Below the pieces are notes generated by a model. The model saw only the letters and a program-made list of their open reading frames with translations, did no database searches and was not told where the DNA came from. This document shows positions 42,517 to 50,845 of a stretch of 64,000 nucleotides of DNA, piece by piece. Each line of letters starts with the position of its first letter. The stretch's first letter is position 1. Location: assembly GCF_902150045.1 (NCBI RefSeq), contig NZ_CABFVU010000001.1, positions 1,116,001 to 1,180,000 on the forward strand, read 5' to 3'. The translations under genes and the position numbers were made by a program. Origin of the DNA: Chitinophaga polysaccharea (GTDB lineage: Bacteria; Bacteroidota; Bacteroidia; Chitinophagales; Chitinophagaceae).

Positions 42517-43797
42517 TCAATACAATACACGGAAGCTGATAGTATCTTTAATCTTCTTCAGTTCTTTTAATATTCCTTTATCATACTCACTACCGGTATC
42601 AGTGATCACATACCCGATCGCTTTGTTGGTCATAAGGAACTGTGAAACTATATTGATACGATGATCTGCCAGTACCTGGTTCACTTTTGCCATTACGCCC
42701 GGAACGTTGCGGTGAATGTGGATAAAGCGGTGCGCATTCTTCACTTCGGGCAGCTGGATATTGGGAAAGTTACTGCTCTTAAACGAATCTCCGTTGTTGA
42801 TAAACCTGGCAATTCTTTTTGCCACGGATTCAGGTTTGCGGATATTGTCAAAAATCACAATCCCCATTTCCGTGCAAAGCTCCTGCGGTATATGCTTTTT
42901 GCTGTTGCCCGCGTAACCTATCACTTTTAGTTTCACCGCTTTTTTAAGCTGCTCTGCACTGATCTTCTCTCCTTCTCCCAACAACAATATCCCCGCAGCC
43001 GACAACAACTTATCATCTGTTCCTGCATGCTTAATCGTAAAGCCATCTTTCTTCAGGTATTTTACAGCAGCTTCCGGTACATCTCCTGCTACCAGGCAAA
43101 TAATACGGTTCCTGGGATAGGAAATCGCGGAGGGCAGGTTATTCACATACAGGAATTCATCGAGACTTGGCGTAATATGATCTGCTTTCTCGGTAACCGA
43201 CTTGCGTTCTATATTTTCTGTAAACGCATAAAATTTCTTGATCATTCCCGATTCCTTCAGCTGGAAATCGGAATACCCGTCGCCGATACCATGAATTTCA
43301 CCCTGGAGCTGCAATTCATGCAGCAGTTTCACTTTACCGCCTTCGTTGGAAAGAGGATTGGCTGCATCATAGCCCACTATTTTCCCTTCTTCATTAAACA
43401 AAAAAGTATTTGCGTAAATATTCTCCTTTTTGATATGAAAAGGTAACACCACCGGTGTAATAAATTCTTTAAACCCACCGGAAACGATCAACACATCATC
43501 AGCATGATGTTTGAAAAAATTTTTATTACGGGAGAAAGAAGTGGATACCAGTTTTTTCAGATGTTTTACCAATAACTTCAGGTGGTCTTTGTTGGCCTCC
43601 AGTAATTGTACCCTGGCAGCCAGGCTTTCCCTGAAAGAAAGCTTCCCTTCCATGGCCAGGTTGGTCAGATCTTCAATCTTTTTATAAATCTGTTCTCTTT
43701 CCGGATGGTCCTGCAGGGATATACGCGCCAGTTCATCCAATGCTTCCACCTGTGTGAAGGTGCTGTCGAAATCAATTATATAATATTTTTTGCCCAC
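42517..43797 (-). CDS. SerB-type phosphatase fused to a PGDH fragment and ACT domain
   Basis: 426 residues from the GTG at 43797; an upstream TTG start would add 18 residues before the domain. Residues 1-215 are a HAD-IB phosphatase: DFDST (9-13), IVSGGF, Lys in GGKVKLL, and GDGYSDFQ. Residues about 225-340 match only the first part of D-3-phosphoglycerate dehydrogenase (EAAVKYLKKDGFTIKHAG, LKKAVKLKVIGYAGNSKKHI), without the Rossmann NAD-binding core and catalytic His/Glu. Residues 350-426 are a serine-sensing ACT domain (HRFIHIHRNVPGVMAKVNQV). Likely a phosphoserine phosphatase with feedback control; dehydrogenase activity should be absent. Confidence 0.85.
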   Translation of the reverse strand: MGKKYYIIDFDSTFTQVEALDELARISLQDHPEREQIYKKIEDLTNLAMEGKLSFRESLAARVQLLEANKDHLKLLVKHLKKLVSTSFSRNKNFFKHHADDVLIVSGGFKEFITPVVLPFHIKKENIYANTFLFNEEGKIVGYDAANPLSNEGGKVKLLHELQLQGEIHGIGDGYSDFQLKESGMIKKFYAFTENIERKSVTEKADHITPSLDEFLYVNNLPSAISYPRNRIICLVAGDVPEAAVKYLKKDGFTIKHAGTDDKLLSAAGILLLGEGEKISAEQLKKAVKLKVIGYAGNSKKHIPQELCTEMGIVIFDNIRKPESVAKRIARFINNGDSFKSSNFPNIQLPEVKNAHRFIHIHRNVPGVMAKVNQVLADHRINIVSQFLMTNKAIGYVITDTGSEYDKGILKELKKIKDTISFRVLY

Positions 43798-43874
43798 GGA
43801 ACGATCATTTGGAGCACAAAAATATAAGTTTAAATAGGATTTAACAGGCAATCTTGTAATTCCCGGAATTTATG
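43798..43874. other. gap left of the IS110 element
   Basis: 77 bp upstream of the phosphatase/ACT gene. It must hold that gene's promoter; none was assigned. The boundary with the IS110 element is not certain. Confidence 0.3.
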
Positions 43875-44078
43875 TGTGCCCCGGGCGTCGCCCTTAGATT
43901 TGTATAGAAATCTAAAAGCTGACTACATTGTAATTATATTAATGATAATACGTAACTTGCTTAAAATAAATGGCAACTATGGTAAACTAAGAGCGTCGCT
44001 AGGTTTCCTGACCTAATCGTTGCATGAGTCCACAGTTGCTTCTCAGGTTAAAGAACCTAAATAGAATGCCGGGGCACA
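43875..44078 (+). ncRNA. candidate IS110 bridge RNA
   Basis: A perfect 10-bp inverted repeat (43875-43884 with 44069-44078) encloses smaller hairpins. They are TTAGATTT/AAATCTAA (43894-43901 with 43908-43915), TAGGT/ACCTA (44000-44004 with 44011-44015), AGGTT/AACCT (44045-44049 with 44054-44058), and a self-complementary GGGCGTCGCCC at 43883-43893 that competes with the outer stem. IS110 elements are known to encode a bridge RNA in the non-coding end, pairing with donor and target DNA. Size (about 200 nt) and place fit. Loop assignments not made; the call is inference. Confidence 0.4.
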
Positions 44079-44137
44079 TGTACCCAGTAAGGGCGTCAGG
44101 ATATTTAACCGTTTAATCATCAGTAATTTAAGCATAT

Positions 44138-45144
44138 ATGAAAAACTTGTTTGTTGGAATTGATATTTCCAAACAATGGCTAGACGTATGCCTGGTAGGC
44201 AACAATATCCAAAATGTCTATCTCAGAGTAGATAATAACAAAACAGGGTTCAGACGCATGGTACAATGGCTGACCTCAAAAGCTGCCATAGACGAGTACC
44301 TGATCTGCATGGAACATACTGGAATCTACGGCCAACCACTTTGGTATTATCTTACCGAAAAAGGGATTGAATACAGTGTGGTAGCAGGTTCGGCCATCAG
44401 CAACGGACTGTCTGTCAAACGAGGAAAAACTGATAAGCAGGATGCATTAAGTATAGCTCGTTTTACCAGGCGCTATGCCGATGAGTTAAAACCACATAAG
44501 TTACCAGCACAACTTTTACAGCGCTTAAAAATGCTGCTGGCTTATAGGGATCGTTTAGTAAAAGCCAAAGTCCTGCTGGCGGTGCCTGCCAGGGAAGTCC
44601 GCAGCCTGGCTATTCAGGGCGGTGCGGAAGTAGTAGCTGATACTTTGGAGGTGATAAAGCTGCTGCATACCAGGATCAAAAGAGTGGAAAAATTGATGTT
44701 GGAACTGATTAATAGTGACCCACAAACAGAGCAATGCTTTAAACTCGTCCATTCTGTGCCAGGACTTGGAATTATCACAGGAACATACCTGTTAGTAGTC
44801 ACTGAATGCTTTACCTTATTCAGTAAAAGCCGTCAAATGGCTTGTTACAGTGGGGGCGCTCCCTTGAGCATAGTAGTGGCAGCAGTATCAAAGGGGGAAC
44901 CAGAGTATCGTCAAAGGCTGATAAAAAGCTCAAGTCTTTACTTAGTAGTGGTGTCAGTACCTTATTACTCCACCACCGCCATACCCAGCAATACTTCGAG
45001 CGTAAAACGGCTGCAGGAAAACATTCCAACCTGGTCAGAAACAATATTCGCAATAAAATACTGCACACCGTGTTTGCAGTAGTACGTCGTGCTACCCCTT
45101 ATGATCCTGATTATGATACCCAACCCTTGAAAGTGCCTGCATAG
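44138..45144 (+). pseudogene. IS110 family recombinase, frameshifted
   Basis: The DEDD (RuvC-like) N-terminal half is intact: FVGIDISKQWLDVCL, CMEHTGIYGQPLWYYL, GKTDKQDALSIARF. The C-terminal domain starts (VHSVPGLGIITGTYL, MACYSGGAP) but the frame then leaves family sequence. Restoring one T near 44864 (CCCTTGAG to CCCTTTGAG) gives APFEHSSGSSIKGGTRVSSK and continues to AVVRRATPYDPD, 335 residues, normal for the family. The break falls directly before the catalytic-serine region, so the present frame would be inactive. Base-calling error cannot be excluded. Confidence 0.88.
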
Positions 45145-45287
45145 ACCCTGTCCTCAATATTAAATTTAGAAAAAGTACTGATTTCAAAGGGTAAAAAATA
45201 GTAGTGGTTGTATCATTTCATTGTAACTGTATCACTATGAAGATGTTTGTTGTCGTCAACCAATATTAAGAAACCCTTAAAGTATAT

Positions 45288-45536
45288 ATGAAAAAACCAA
45301 CACTACTGCCCCTCCTTCTGATTTCAGTAGGTATCTTGCTTTATGCCTGCAAAAAGGATTACCTGTTAGAGGAAATCAAAGAGCCAACTGCCAGCATCCA
45401 ATCCAAAGACTCGCTTAAAACTACTGTTGAAATTATTACAATAACAGATGTAAAGGATGATCCGGCATTACTAAAATCTGTTAGCAAACAAAACCAACAT
45501 CTCTTGTCCATTCAGACCAATACTGCTCCACAATGA
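45288..45536 (+). CDS. small lipoprotein, unknown function
   Basis: 82 residues: MKKPTLLPLLLISVGILLYA followed by the lipobox Cys, then a polar, disordered-looking tail (EEIKEPTASIQSKDSLKTTV, ITITDVKDDPALLKSV). No domain recognised. Its stop overlaps the start of the next gene by ATGA. Together with two further secreted proteins it forms a small operon of surface proteins downstream of the IS110 element. Confidence 0.7.
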   Translation: MKKPTLLPLLLISVGILLYACKKDYLLEEIKEPTASIQSKDSLKTTVEIITITDVKDDPALLKSVSKQNQHLLSIQTNTAPQ

Positions 45537-46198
45537 ACCAACGTCATTTCCGGATCCTCTGTTTGTTGAGCGTTATGTTGAATGCCTGTAACAAACAACC
45601 TCCAATACAGTTACCCAGCGATAAATTCAACATTGACTCCATTCGTCCTCTCTTTGTCAAGGAAGGACAATCCTTTACTGTTTACGGAAAAAATTTCAGT
45701 CCTGACCCGGAAAAAAATGTTATTACCATCAACGGTATCCCCGTTCAAGGAAACGTCATGGGAAACAGAATACAACTAAAATTGCCTACTGGGGTTTTTC
45801 CAGATTCGGATAAATTACTAGCACAGCTTGTACTTAAGAAAGAAGGGGGGCCATATGTAGACACCGCTTATTTCTATTCAAGCCTTACCCCCAGGATCTA
45901 TTCAGTTGTACCAACTACCGTACGTATTGGAGATACCATCACTATCACAGGGGAGGGATTCGTCAAAGGTAGAGATGAAAAGAGAATACTTTTTTTACCT
46001 GCAACCTCTGATGGGCACATCTTACTTGAACCAGGAGATGTTCCTTTATCAGGGAACGTTATTCATGTTTCATCCTCCAAAATTAAAGTAATTGTTCCAA
46101 TGAAAGCCGTTTCTGGGTTTCTTGCATTCCCGAGTAATCTCCCTGTGTTAATTCCAGGATCTTTACTAAACATGATACAAATTTTCGTCCTTTCTTAG
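45533..46198 (+). CDS. IPT/TIG-domain lipoprotein
   Basis: 221 residues. Lipoprotein signal MNQRHFRILCLLSVMLNACN. Two IPT/TIG (Ig-like, transcription-factor-type) sandwiches follow: IDSIRPLFVKEGQSFTVYGK with NFSPDPEKNVITINGIPVQG, and PRIYSVVPTTVRIGDTITIT with GEGFVKGRDEKRILFLPATS. Such domains are common in surface proteins of this phylum. Ends IQIFVLS. Translation is probably coupled to the preceding lipoprotein (4-bp overlap) and followed by the T9SS-type gene. Confidence 0.8.
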   Translation: MNQRHFRILCLLSVMLNACNKQPPIQLPSDKFNIDSIRPLFVKEGQSFTVYGKNFSPDPEKNVITINGIPVQGNVMGNRIQLKLPTGVFPDSDKLLAQLVLKKEGGPYVDTAYFYSSLTPRIYSVVPTTVRIGDTITITGEGFVKGRDEKRILFLPATSDGHILLEPGDVPLSGNVIHVSSSKIKVIVPMKAVSGFLAFPSNLPVLIPGSLLNMIQIFVLS

Positions 46199-46217
46199 CC
46201 AATTATATTAGTCATAT

Positions 46218-46945
46218 ATGAAAACCTTTTACTTCAATATCTACTTTTTTAGCTTATCCCTCATTTCTACAATGTTCGTTTTGTTTAATCCTGTATCTGG
46301 TCAGGTAAATCTAACGGTATAACTGTTGGAATAAGAGATTGTCGCCAAAGAGATCTAACCACAACGGCCTCAGGAGGTAGTGGAAACTACTTCTATTTGT
46401 ATGGAGCTGTTACACCGGGATCCACTATCAAATCAGAGAATAAAGCACAAATTATTATTGAACCTCAGCCCACCGCTCCTACAACATACATTGTAACTGT
46501 GTTAGACCAAGGAAATAATATGGCGTTTATAGGTCAGAAAACGGTTACTGTATCTCCAGTAGCTACAGGATCATTGGATAATCTATTTATTCCCAACGCT
46601 TTTAGTCCAAATTTTGATAAGGTAAATGACGCCTGGGAAATAAGAACTGCCTCTAAAGATCCAATCAGTAGTAACAAGCCTATTGGTGCTTATAAATACA
46701 AATTAAATATCGTTGATAGGGACGGAAGATCTTATGCAAATCTTGAAAATGAGGTGGGGGTAAACGGTTTTGGAGATAATCTGAAAGACATAGGACTAAT
46801 TAGTGGGATGTCTTATTGGAATGGATTCAAACAGGGCACGCTAGAAGAGGCTCCAGTAGGCACCTATTTTTACTCGCTGACGTTTTATAATTGTACTTAT
46901 CCAAATGGCAGAGAGTTTAAAGGTTGGATATATCTGGCCCGTTAA
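46218..46945 (+). pseudogene. T9SS type B (CHU_C) protein with frameshift
   Basis: Start MKTFYFNIYFFSLSLISTMF, signal peptide ending NPVSGQ. The frame then stops at 46320-46322, while SNGITVGIRDCRQRDLTTTA continues in another frame to the end at 46945. Restoring one G in CAGGTAAA (46303-46306) rejoins them as a 242-residue protein. The C-terminal domain LFIPNAFSPNFDKVNDAWEI to GTYFYSLTFYNCTYPNGREF is the gliding-motility sorting domain. Third gene of the operon with the two lipoproteins. Translation beginning at a downstream TTG would lack the signal. Confidence 0.82.
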
Positions 46946-47065
46946 TACATTAATGGAAAAGGGTCCTATTTGAGCTGAATTCAGCATTGAGTTCCCAGCA
47001 TATAAAATTAATCTCTTAGTAATAGCTGATGACATAATTTTGACACCAGCTCAATAGTTAAGTAA

Positions 47066-47099
47066 GGGGCTGACCAAAAAGTAATGGTCAGCCTCTTTT
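47066..47099 (+). terminator. intrinsic terminator of the surface-protein operon
   Basis: A 9-bp stem (47068-47076 with 47085-47093), loop AAAAGTAA, followed by CTCTTTTG. One more pair with a mismatch extends it. It can also stop the ABC transporter gene's transcript from the other side less well. Confidence 0.75.
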
Positions 47100-47146
47100 G
47101 ATTCGGGTATTATTTACTAAGTTTTATTTGGTGGAACCATAGAATG

Positions 47147-48955
47147 CTATAAAGCATCCCAGCCAGGCTCATCTTCTTCATCAGGCGTTTCCTTTTCCAC
47201 AGCTAATTCCGCAGTCCTTCTTTCCCCAATCTGCTGGCGCCACATGGCGTAATACAGTCCCTTATGCTCCACCAGCTCTTCATGTGTACCTGTTTCAGCG
47301 ATCTTACCTTTTTCCAGTACAATGATCCGGTCGGCATGCATGATGGTCGACAACCGGTGTGCAATCAGCACCGTGATCTGCTCCCTGCGGGCGGAAATGC
47401 TCCTTACAGTATCGGTAATCGCCTCCTCTGTAATAGAATCCAGCGCGGAAGTAGCTTCATCAAAGATCAGCAGGCGCGGGTGCCGGATCAGCGCGCGTGC
47501 AATGGAGATCCGCTGCTTTTCCCCGCCTGATAGCTTCACACCACCCTCTCCCAGCCTGGTATAGATCCCTTTGCCGGAACGCGCCAACAGGGCGGTACAG
47601 GAGGCCTTCTCCAGGGCTTCAATCACTTCTTCATCCGTGGCATCCGACTTTACAAACAAAAGGTTCTCTTTGATAGTGCCCGCAAACAGTTGCGTATCCT
47701 GTGTTACAAATCCGATTTGCCTTCTCAGCGCATTATACCGGATATCACCTGATGGCACATCATTAAAATATATTTCTCCCTCCACAGGTTTATACAGTCC
47801 TACCAGTAATTTTACCAGGGTAGATTTCCCTGAGCCAGACGGACCGACAAACGCAATAGTATCGCCGGTTTTCACGGAAAATGAAATATGATCAATAGCA
47901 TTGGAAGTAGCGGTTTTATGACGGAACACTACCTCATCAAAGCGCATCTGCCGCAAATCGCCGATTTCCACGGGCTCCTCGGGACGCTCTTCCACCGGGC
48001 GTTGCATGAGTTTATGAAACAGCTGCAACGATGCCTCTGCTTCGCGGTACTGGATAATGATGTTACCCAGGTCCTGCAACGGTACAAAAATAGCCGTGGT
48101 AATAAACTGCATGGTGATCAGCTCACCGGTGGTAAGTATATTCCGGAAGATCAGCCACAGCAAAATAAACAGGATGCTTTGTTTTAACACATTGAGCGTG
48201 GTGCCCTGTAAAAAAGACAACGTTCTTACCTGCCGGGTCTTTTCCATTTCCAGGTCAAAAATCTCTTTGGTAAAGGTTTTCAACCGTCTTATTTCGGGGA
48301 AGGTAAGCCCCAGGCTCTTTACCAGTTCTATATTCCGGAGAGATTCCGTAATAGCGCCGGAAAGCTGCAGGGTTTCACGGTTGATAGCCCTTTGTACCGT
48401 TTTCATCTTCTTACTGAGCAAACCAGTGAGTCCACCCAGGAAAATAATACCGATCACAAATACCGGAATCAGCGCCCAGTGTTTGGTAATAGCGTACCAG
48501 ATCAGGAAGCCCATGCCTACCAGCGAGGTAAACAAAATATTAATAAAAGCAGTGATGAACCTTTCTGTATCTGTTCTTACCTTTTGCAATATAGCCAGCG
48601 TTTCGCCGCTGCGTTGTTCTTCATATTCCTCAAACGACAGCCGCAGGGTTTGTTTAAGCCCGTCGTTGAATACCAGCATACCGAACTTTTGTACCGCCAG
48701 GCGCAGGAAATATTCCTGGAAGGATTTAGCCAGCCTGGCCATCAGGGCCACCACAATGGCAACACCCAGCCAGAACAATACGCCTTTTACCAGTGTCTGT
48801 TCCGGCAGTGTTTTTACATTACCTGCGTAATCATCGATGATCTTGCCGAAGATCAACGGATCTGTCATCACCAGTATCTGGCTGATACCCGCCAGTAATA
48901 AAGATAAAACGACAAGCCACCTGTGAGGCTTCAAATAGTTCCAGAGGATCTTCAT
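47147..48955 (-). CDS. ABC exporter, fused permease and ATPase (MdlB type)
   Basis: 602 residues. About six membrane helices (15-300), then one nucleotide-binding domain: Walker A GPSGSGKST, Q-loop FVTQDTQLF, signature LSGGEKQR, Walker B LLIFDEATSALD and H-loop IAHRLSTI. A half transporter that works as a dimer, probably exporting a lipid, drug or peptide. No peptidase C39 domain, so it is not a dedicated RiPP maturation exporter by itself. The C-terminal tail (VEKETPDEEDEPGWDAL) is acidic. Confidence 0.93.
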   Translation of the reverse strand: MKILWNYLKPHRWLVVLSLLLAGISQILVMTDPLIFGKIIDDYAGNVKTLPEQTLVKGVLFWLGVAIVVALMARLAKSFQEYFLRLAVQKFGMLVFNDGLKQTLRLSFEEYEEQRSGETLAILQKVRTDTERFITAFINILFTSLVGMGFLIWYAITKHWALIPVFVIGIIFLGGLTGLLSKKMKTVQRAINRETLQLSGAITESLRNIELVKSLGLTFPEIRRLKTFTKEIFDLEMEKTRQVRTLSFLQGTTLNVLKQSILFILLWLIFRNILTTGELITMQFITTAIFVPLQDLGNIIIQYREAEASLQLFHKLMQRPVEERPEEPVEIGDLRQMRFDEVVFRHKTATSNAIDHISFSVKTGDTIAFVGPSGSGKSTLVKLLVGLYKPVEGEIYFNDVPSGDIRYNALRRQIGFVTQDTQLFAGTIKENLLFVKSDATDEEVIEALEKASCTALLARSGKGIYTRLGEGGVKLSGGEKQRISIARALIRHPRLLIFDEATSALDSITEEAITDTVRSISARREQITVLIAHRLSTIMHADRIIVLEKGKIAETGTHEELVEHKGLYYAMWRQQIGERRTAELAVEKETPDEEDEPGWDAL

Positions 48956-49007
48956 ATTTTAAAAATACGATAAACGAGGCACATAATACAGGGCCGCATT
49001 AAACGGC

Positions 49008-49040
49008 AAGAGGCCGGATCAGCGTTTGATCCGGCCTCTT
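49008..49040 (-). terminator. intrinsic terminator of the cytochrome operon
   Basis: A perfect 14-bp inverted repeat (49008-49021 with 49027-49040), 5-nt loop. It lies 15 bp after the cytochrome c stop. Confidence 0.85.
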
Positions 49041-49055
49041 CTACGGAGTTTTCAG

Positions 49056-49469
49056 TTAATTTTTAGCCCTGACCGCTTTTACTTCAGCGGCTGTAACCGC
49101 ACTGGCCTTGTTACCGAAATTGTTTCTTACATAAGTAAGTACATCCGCTATTTCCTGGTCTTTCAGGAAATTATGCGGGGGCATATTATTGGAATAATAC
49201 TCATCATCTATCGGAACAGACGACTGCATTCCTTTTAATATCACCTGTATCAATGTTGGTTTATCGCCAAGCACAAAGGAGGTTTTGATCAAAGGAGGAT
49301 TTAAATGTGGTACACCACTGCCATCTACCTGGTGGCAGGTAAGGCAATACTGTTCATACACTTTTTTCCCTCTGGCTGCAGCGCTGCCGGCATTGGGCTT
49401 TTTTGTTTGTGCAGATAAAAAAGAAAGTGTTGTACTGAGTACAACACCTGTTAAAATAATCTTCTTCAT
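49056..49469 (-). CDS. cytochrome c (single heme), periplasmic
   Basis: 137 residues from the ATG at 49469 (MKKIILTGVVLSTTLSFLSA); ATG at 49478 would overlap the sugar dehydrogenase stop. Signal peptide, then one heme motif CLTCH (Cys42, Cys45, His46) and the axial Met in SNNMPPHNFLKDQEIADVLT. It is the likely electron acceptor of the PQQ dehydrogenase encoded just upstream (9-bp gap), passing electrons to the respiratory chain. Confidence 0.9.
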   Translation of the reverse strand: MKKIILTGVVLSTTLSFLSAQTKKPNAGSAAARGKKVYEQYCLTCHQVDGSGVPHLNPPLIKTSFVLGDKPTLIQVILKGMQSSVPIDDEYYSNNMPPHNFLKDQEIADVLTYVRNNFGNKASAVTAAEVKAVRAKN

Positions 49470-49477
49470 ACATATCA

Positions 49478-50749
49478 TTATTTACCACTGTAGGTGATCT
49501 TGTAAACCGTTCCTTTCACATCGTCTGTTACATACAAGGAACCGTCGGGCCCCTGTGCCAGTCCGCAGGGGCGGTGCTTTGCCTGGCCCGGCGACTGGAT
49601 ATCCGGCACGCCGGCAAAATCATCTGCAAAAATTTCCCATTCGCCGGATGGCTTACCATCTTTAAATGGCACAAAGGCTACGAAATAACCCTTTTGTCCT
49701 TTCTGACGGTTCCAGGAACCATGAAAGGCAATAAAGGCGCCGTTCTTATATTTTGCAGGGAACTGGCTGCCGGTGTAGAATAATAAACCGTTGGGCGCCA
49801 TGTGCGCAGGGAATGCCACTACCGGGTCAATCGCGTTTTCGCCACCTGTTTTCTTCCCATCGCCGCCATATTCAGGCGCCAGTATTTTTTTATGCTGCTG
49901 TCCATCGTAATAAATATAAGGCCAGCCGGCATCGTCTCCTTTCTTCAGGGCATACATGCATTCCGCAGGCAACTCGTTGCCTTGCTGCAGGCTGTAATAT
50001 TCAGGGAACATATCAAACAGGCCATCTCTTCCATGCTGCATTACAAACAGCTGATTATCCTGCGTGTTCCAGTCGAGCCCCACCACGTTACGGAGACCGG
50101 TAGCATAACGCGTACCATCGCCATACGTCTGGTTTTGCTTATCTGCGCGGAACTGCCAGATCCCTGCTGCGGAATCACGGATAGGGCATCCTTCTATTCC
50201 TTTGGACCCTTTCGCGCGATCCTGTACCTGGCAGGAATTGGAATAAGCCCCGATGTTCACATAAATATTGCCTTCGTTATCCAGCGTTAAAGATTTGGAT
50301 TCGTGCTGGTGGCGGTTAATCAACCCCGTTACGATCTTCTCCGGCTGATCGGGATTGATCACTTCAAATTTGTCATTCAGGGCGTAACGGTATACTTCCT
50401 CATCGGAGGAGGCATACAGGTATTTGTCTTTAATCACCATGCCGGTCCCCCGGTAGGTGCCAAAGGTTTTTATGTCCTTCCCATGTATAACCGCAATGGC
50501 TTTTCCCGGTTTTGAAGTCTGTATTTTTACATAGACATCCCCCAGCGGTGTTACCGCTATATGGCGGGCGGCGCCCAGGTTTTCCGCTATTGCGGTGGCC
50601 TTAAAGCCGGCAGGCAGCTTCAGTCCTGCATTGCCGGGATCTGCTGCGGTACGGCGAATGGCACTGCTGTCACCGTTATTGGCCAGGCCCTGAACAGATA
50701 ACAGGGTCATCACGGACAAACATCCCAGGAGAACTATTCGTGTTTTCAT
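49478..50749 (-). CDS. PQQ-dependent sugar dehydrogenase (sorbosone type)
   Basis: 423 residues, signal peptide MKTRIVLLGCLSVMTLLSVQ. A six-bladed propeller of the soluble glucose/sorbosone dehydrogenase family: HIAVTPLGDVYV, NEGNIYVNIGAYSNSCQVQD, GTRYATGLRNVVGLDWN, VMQHGRDGLF, GWPYIYY, FIAFHGSWNR and PCGLAQGPDGSLYVTDD. Likely oxidises an aldose or sorbosone in the periplasm using PQQ and a Ca2+ site. PQQ biosynthesis genes are not in this window, so the cofactor must come from elsewhere. Forms an operon with the cytochrome c gene. Confidence 0.9.
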   Translation of the reverse strand: MKTRIVLLGCLSVMTLLSVQGLANNGDSSAIRRTAADPGNAGLKLPAGFKATAIAENLGAARHIAVTPLGDVYVKIQTSKPGKAIAVIHGKDIKTFGTYRGTGMVIKDKYLYASSDEEVYRYALNDKFEVINPDQPEKIVTGLINRHQHESKSLTLDNEGNIYVNIGAYSNSCQVQDRAKGSKGIEGCPIRDSAAGIWQFRADKQNQTYGDGTRYATGLRNVVGLDWNTQDNQLFVMQHGRDGLFDMFPEYYSLQQGNELPAECMYALKKGDDAGWPYIYYDGQQHKKILAPEYGGDGKKTGGENAIDPVVAFPAHMAPNGLLFYTGSQFPAKYKNGAFIAFHGSWNRQKGQKGYFVAFVPFKDGKPSGEWEIFADDFAGVPDIQSPGQAKHRPCGLAQGPDGSLYVTDDVKGTVYKITYSGK

Positions 50750-50845
50750 GATTTTCTATTTACAATGATTGATGAGGGGATATTTAAACTACCCTGTAAA
50801 AATAATAAGGTTTTTATGGAATCCGTAATTTATGGATGAATGGCA

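Larger units (their letters stand above)
43875..45144 (+). mobile_element. IS110 family element, recombinase frameshifted
   Basis: The element holds one recombinase gene of the IS110 type preceded by about 260 bp of structured non-coding DNA. No terminal inverted repeats are expected in this family, so the exact ends cannot be read; the outer boundary is approximate. The left limit here is set at the start of the long-range inverted repeat, the right limit at the recombinase stop. Both true ends probably lie a little beyond. Confidence 0.7.

Noticed and set aside
43894..43915. TTAGATTT hairpin as a terminator of the phosphatase/ACT gene
   Set aside because: It lies upstream of that gene's start, with no gene ending there; it fits better as part of the IS110 non-coding end.
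47264..48830. Several plus-strand frames of 80-257 codons within the ABC exporter gene
   Set aside because: They are shadows of the minus-strand gene, which has all ABC motifs in order.
47147..48955. ABC exporter as the dedicated transporter of the LanB locus
   Set aside because: It lacks a C39 peptidase domain, and the PQQ dehydrogenase/cytochrome operon with its own terminator lies between them.
49753..50515. Plus-strand frames of 116 and 162 codons across the PQQ dehydrogenase gene
   Set aside because: No family content; the minus-strand propeller protein accounts for the region.
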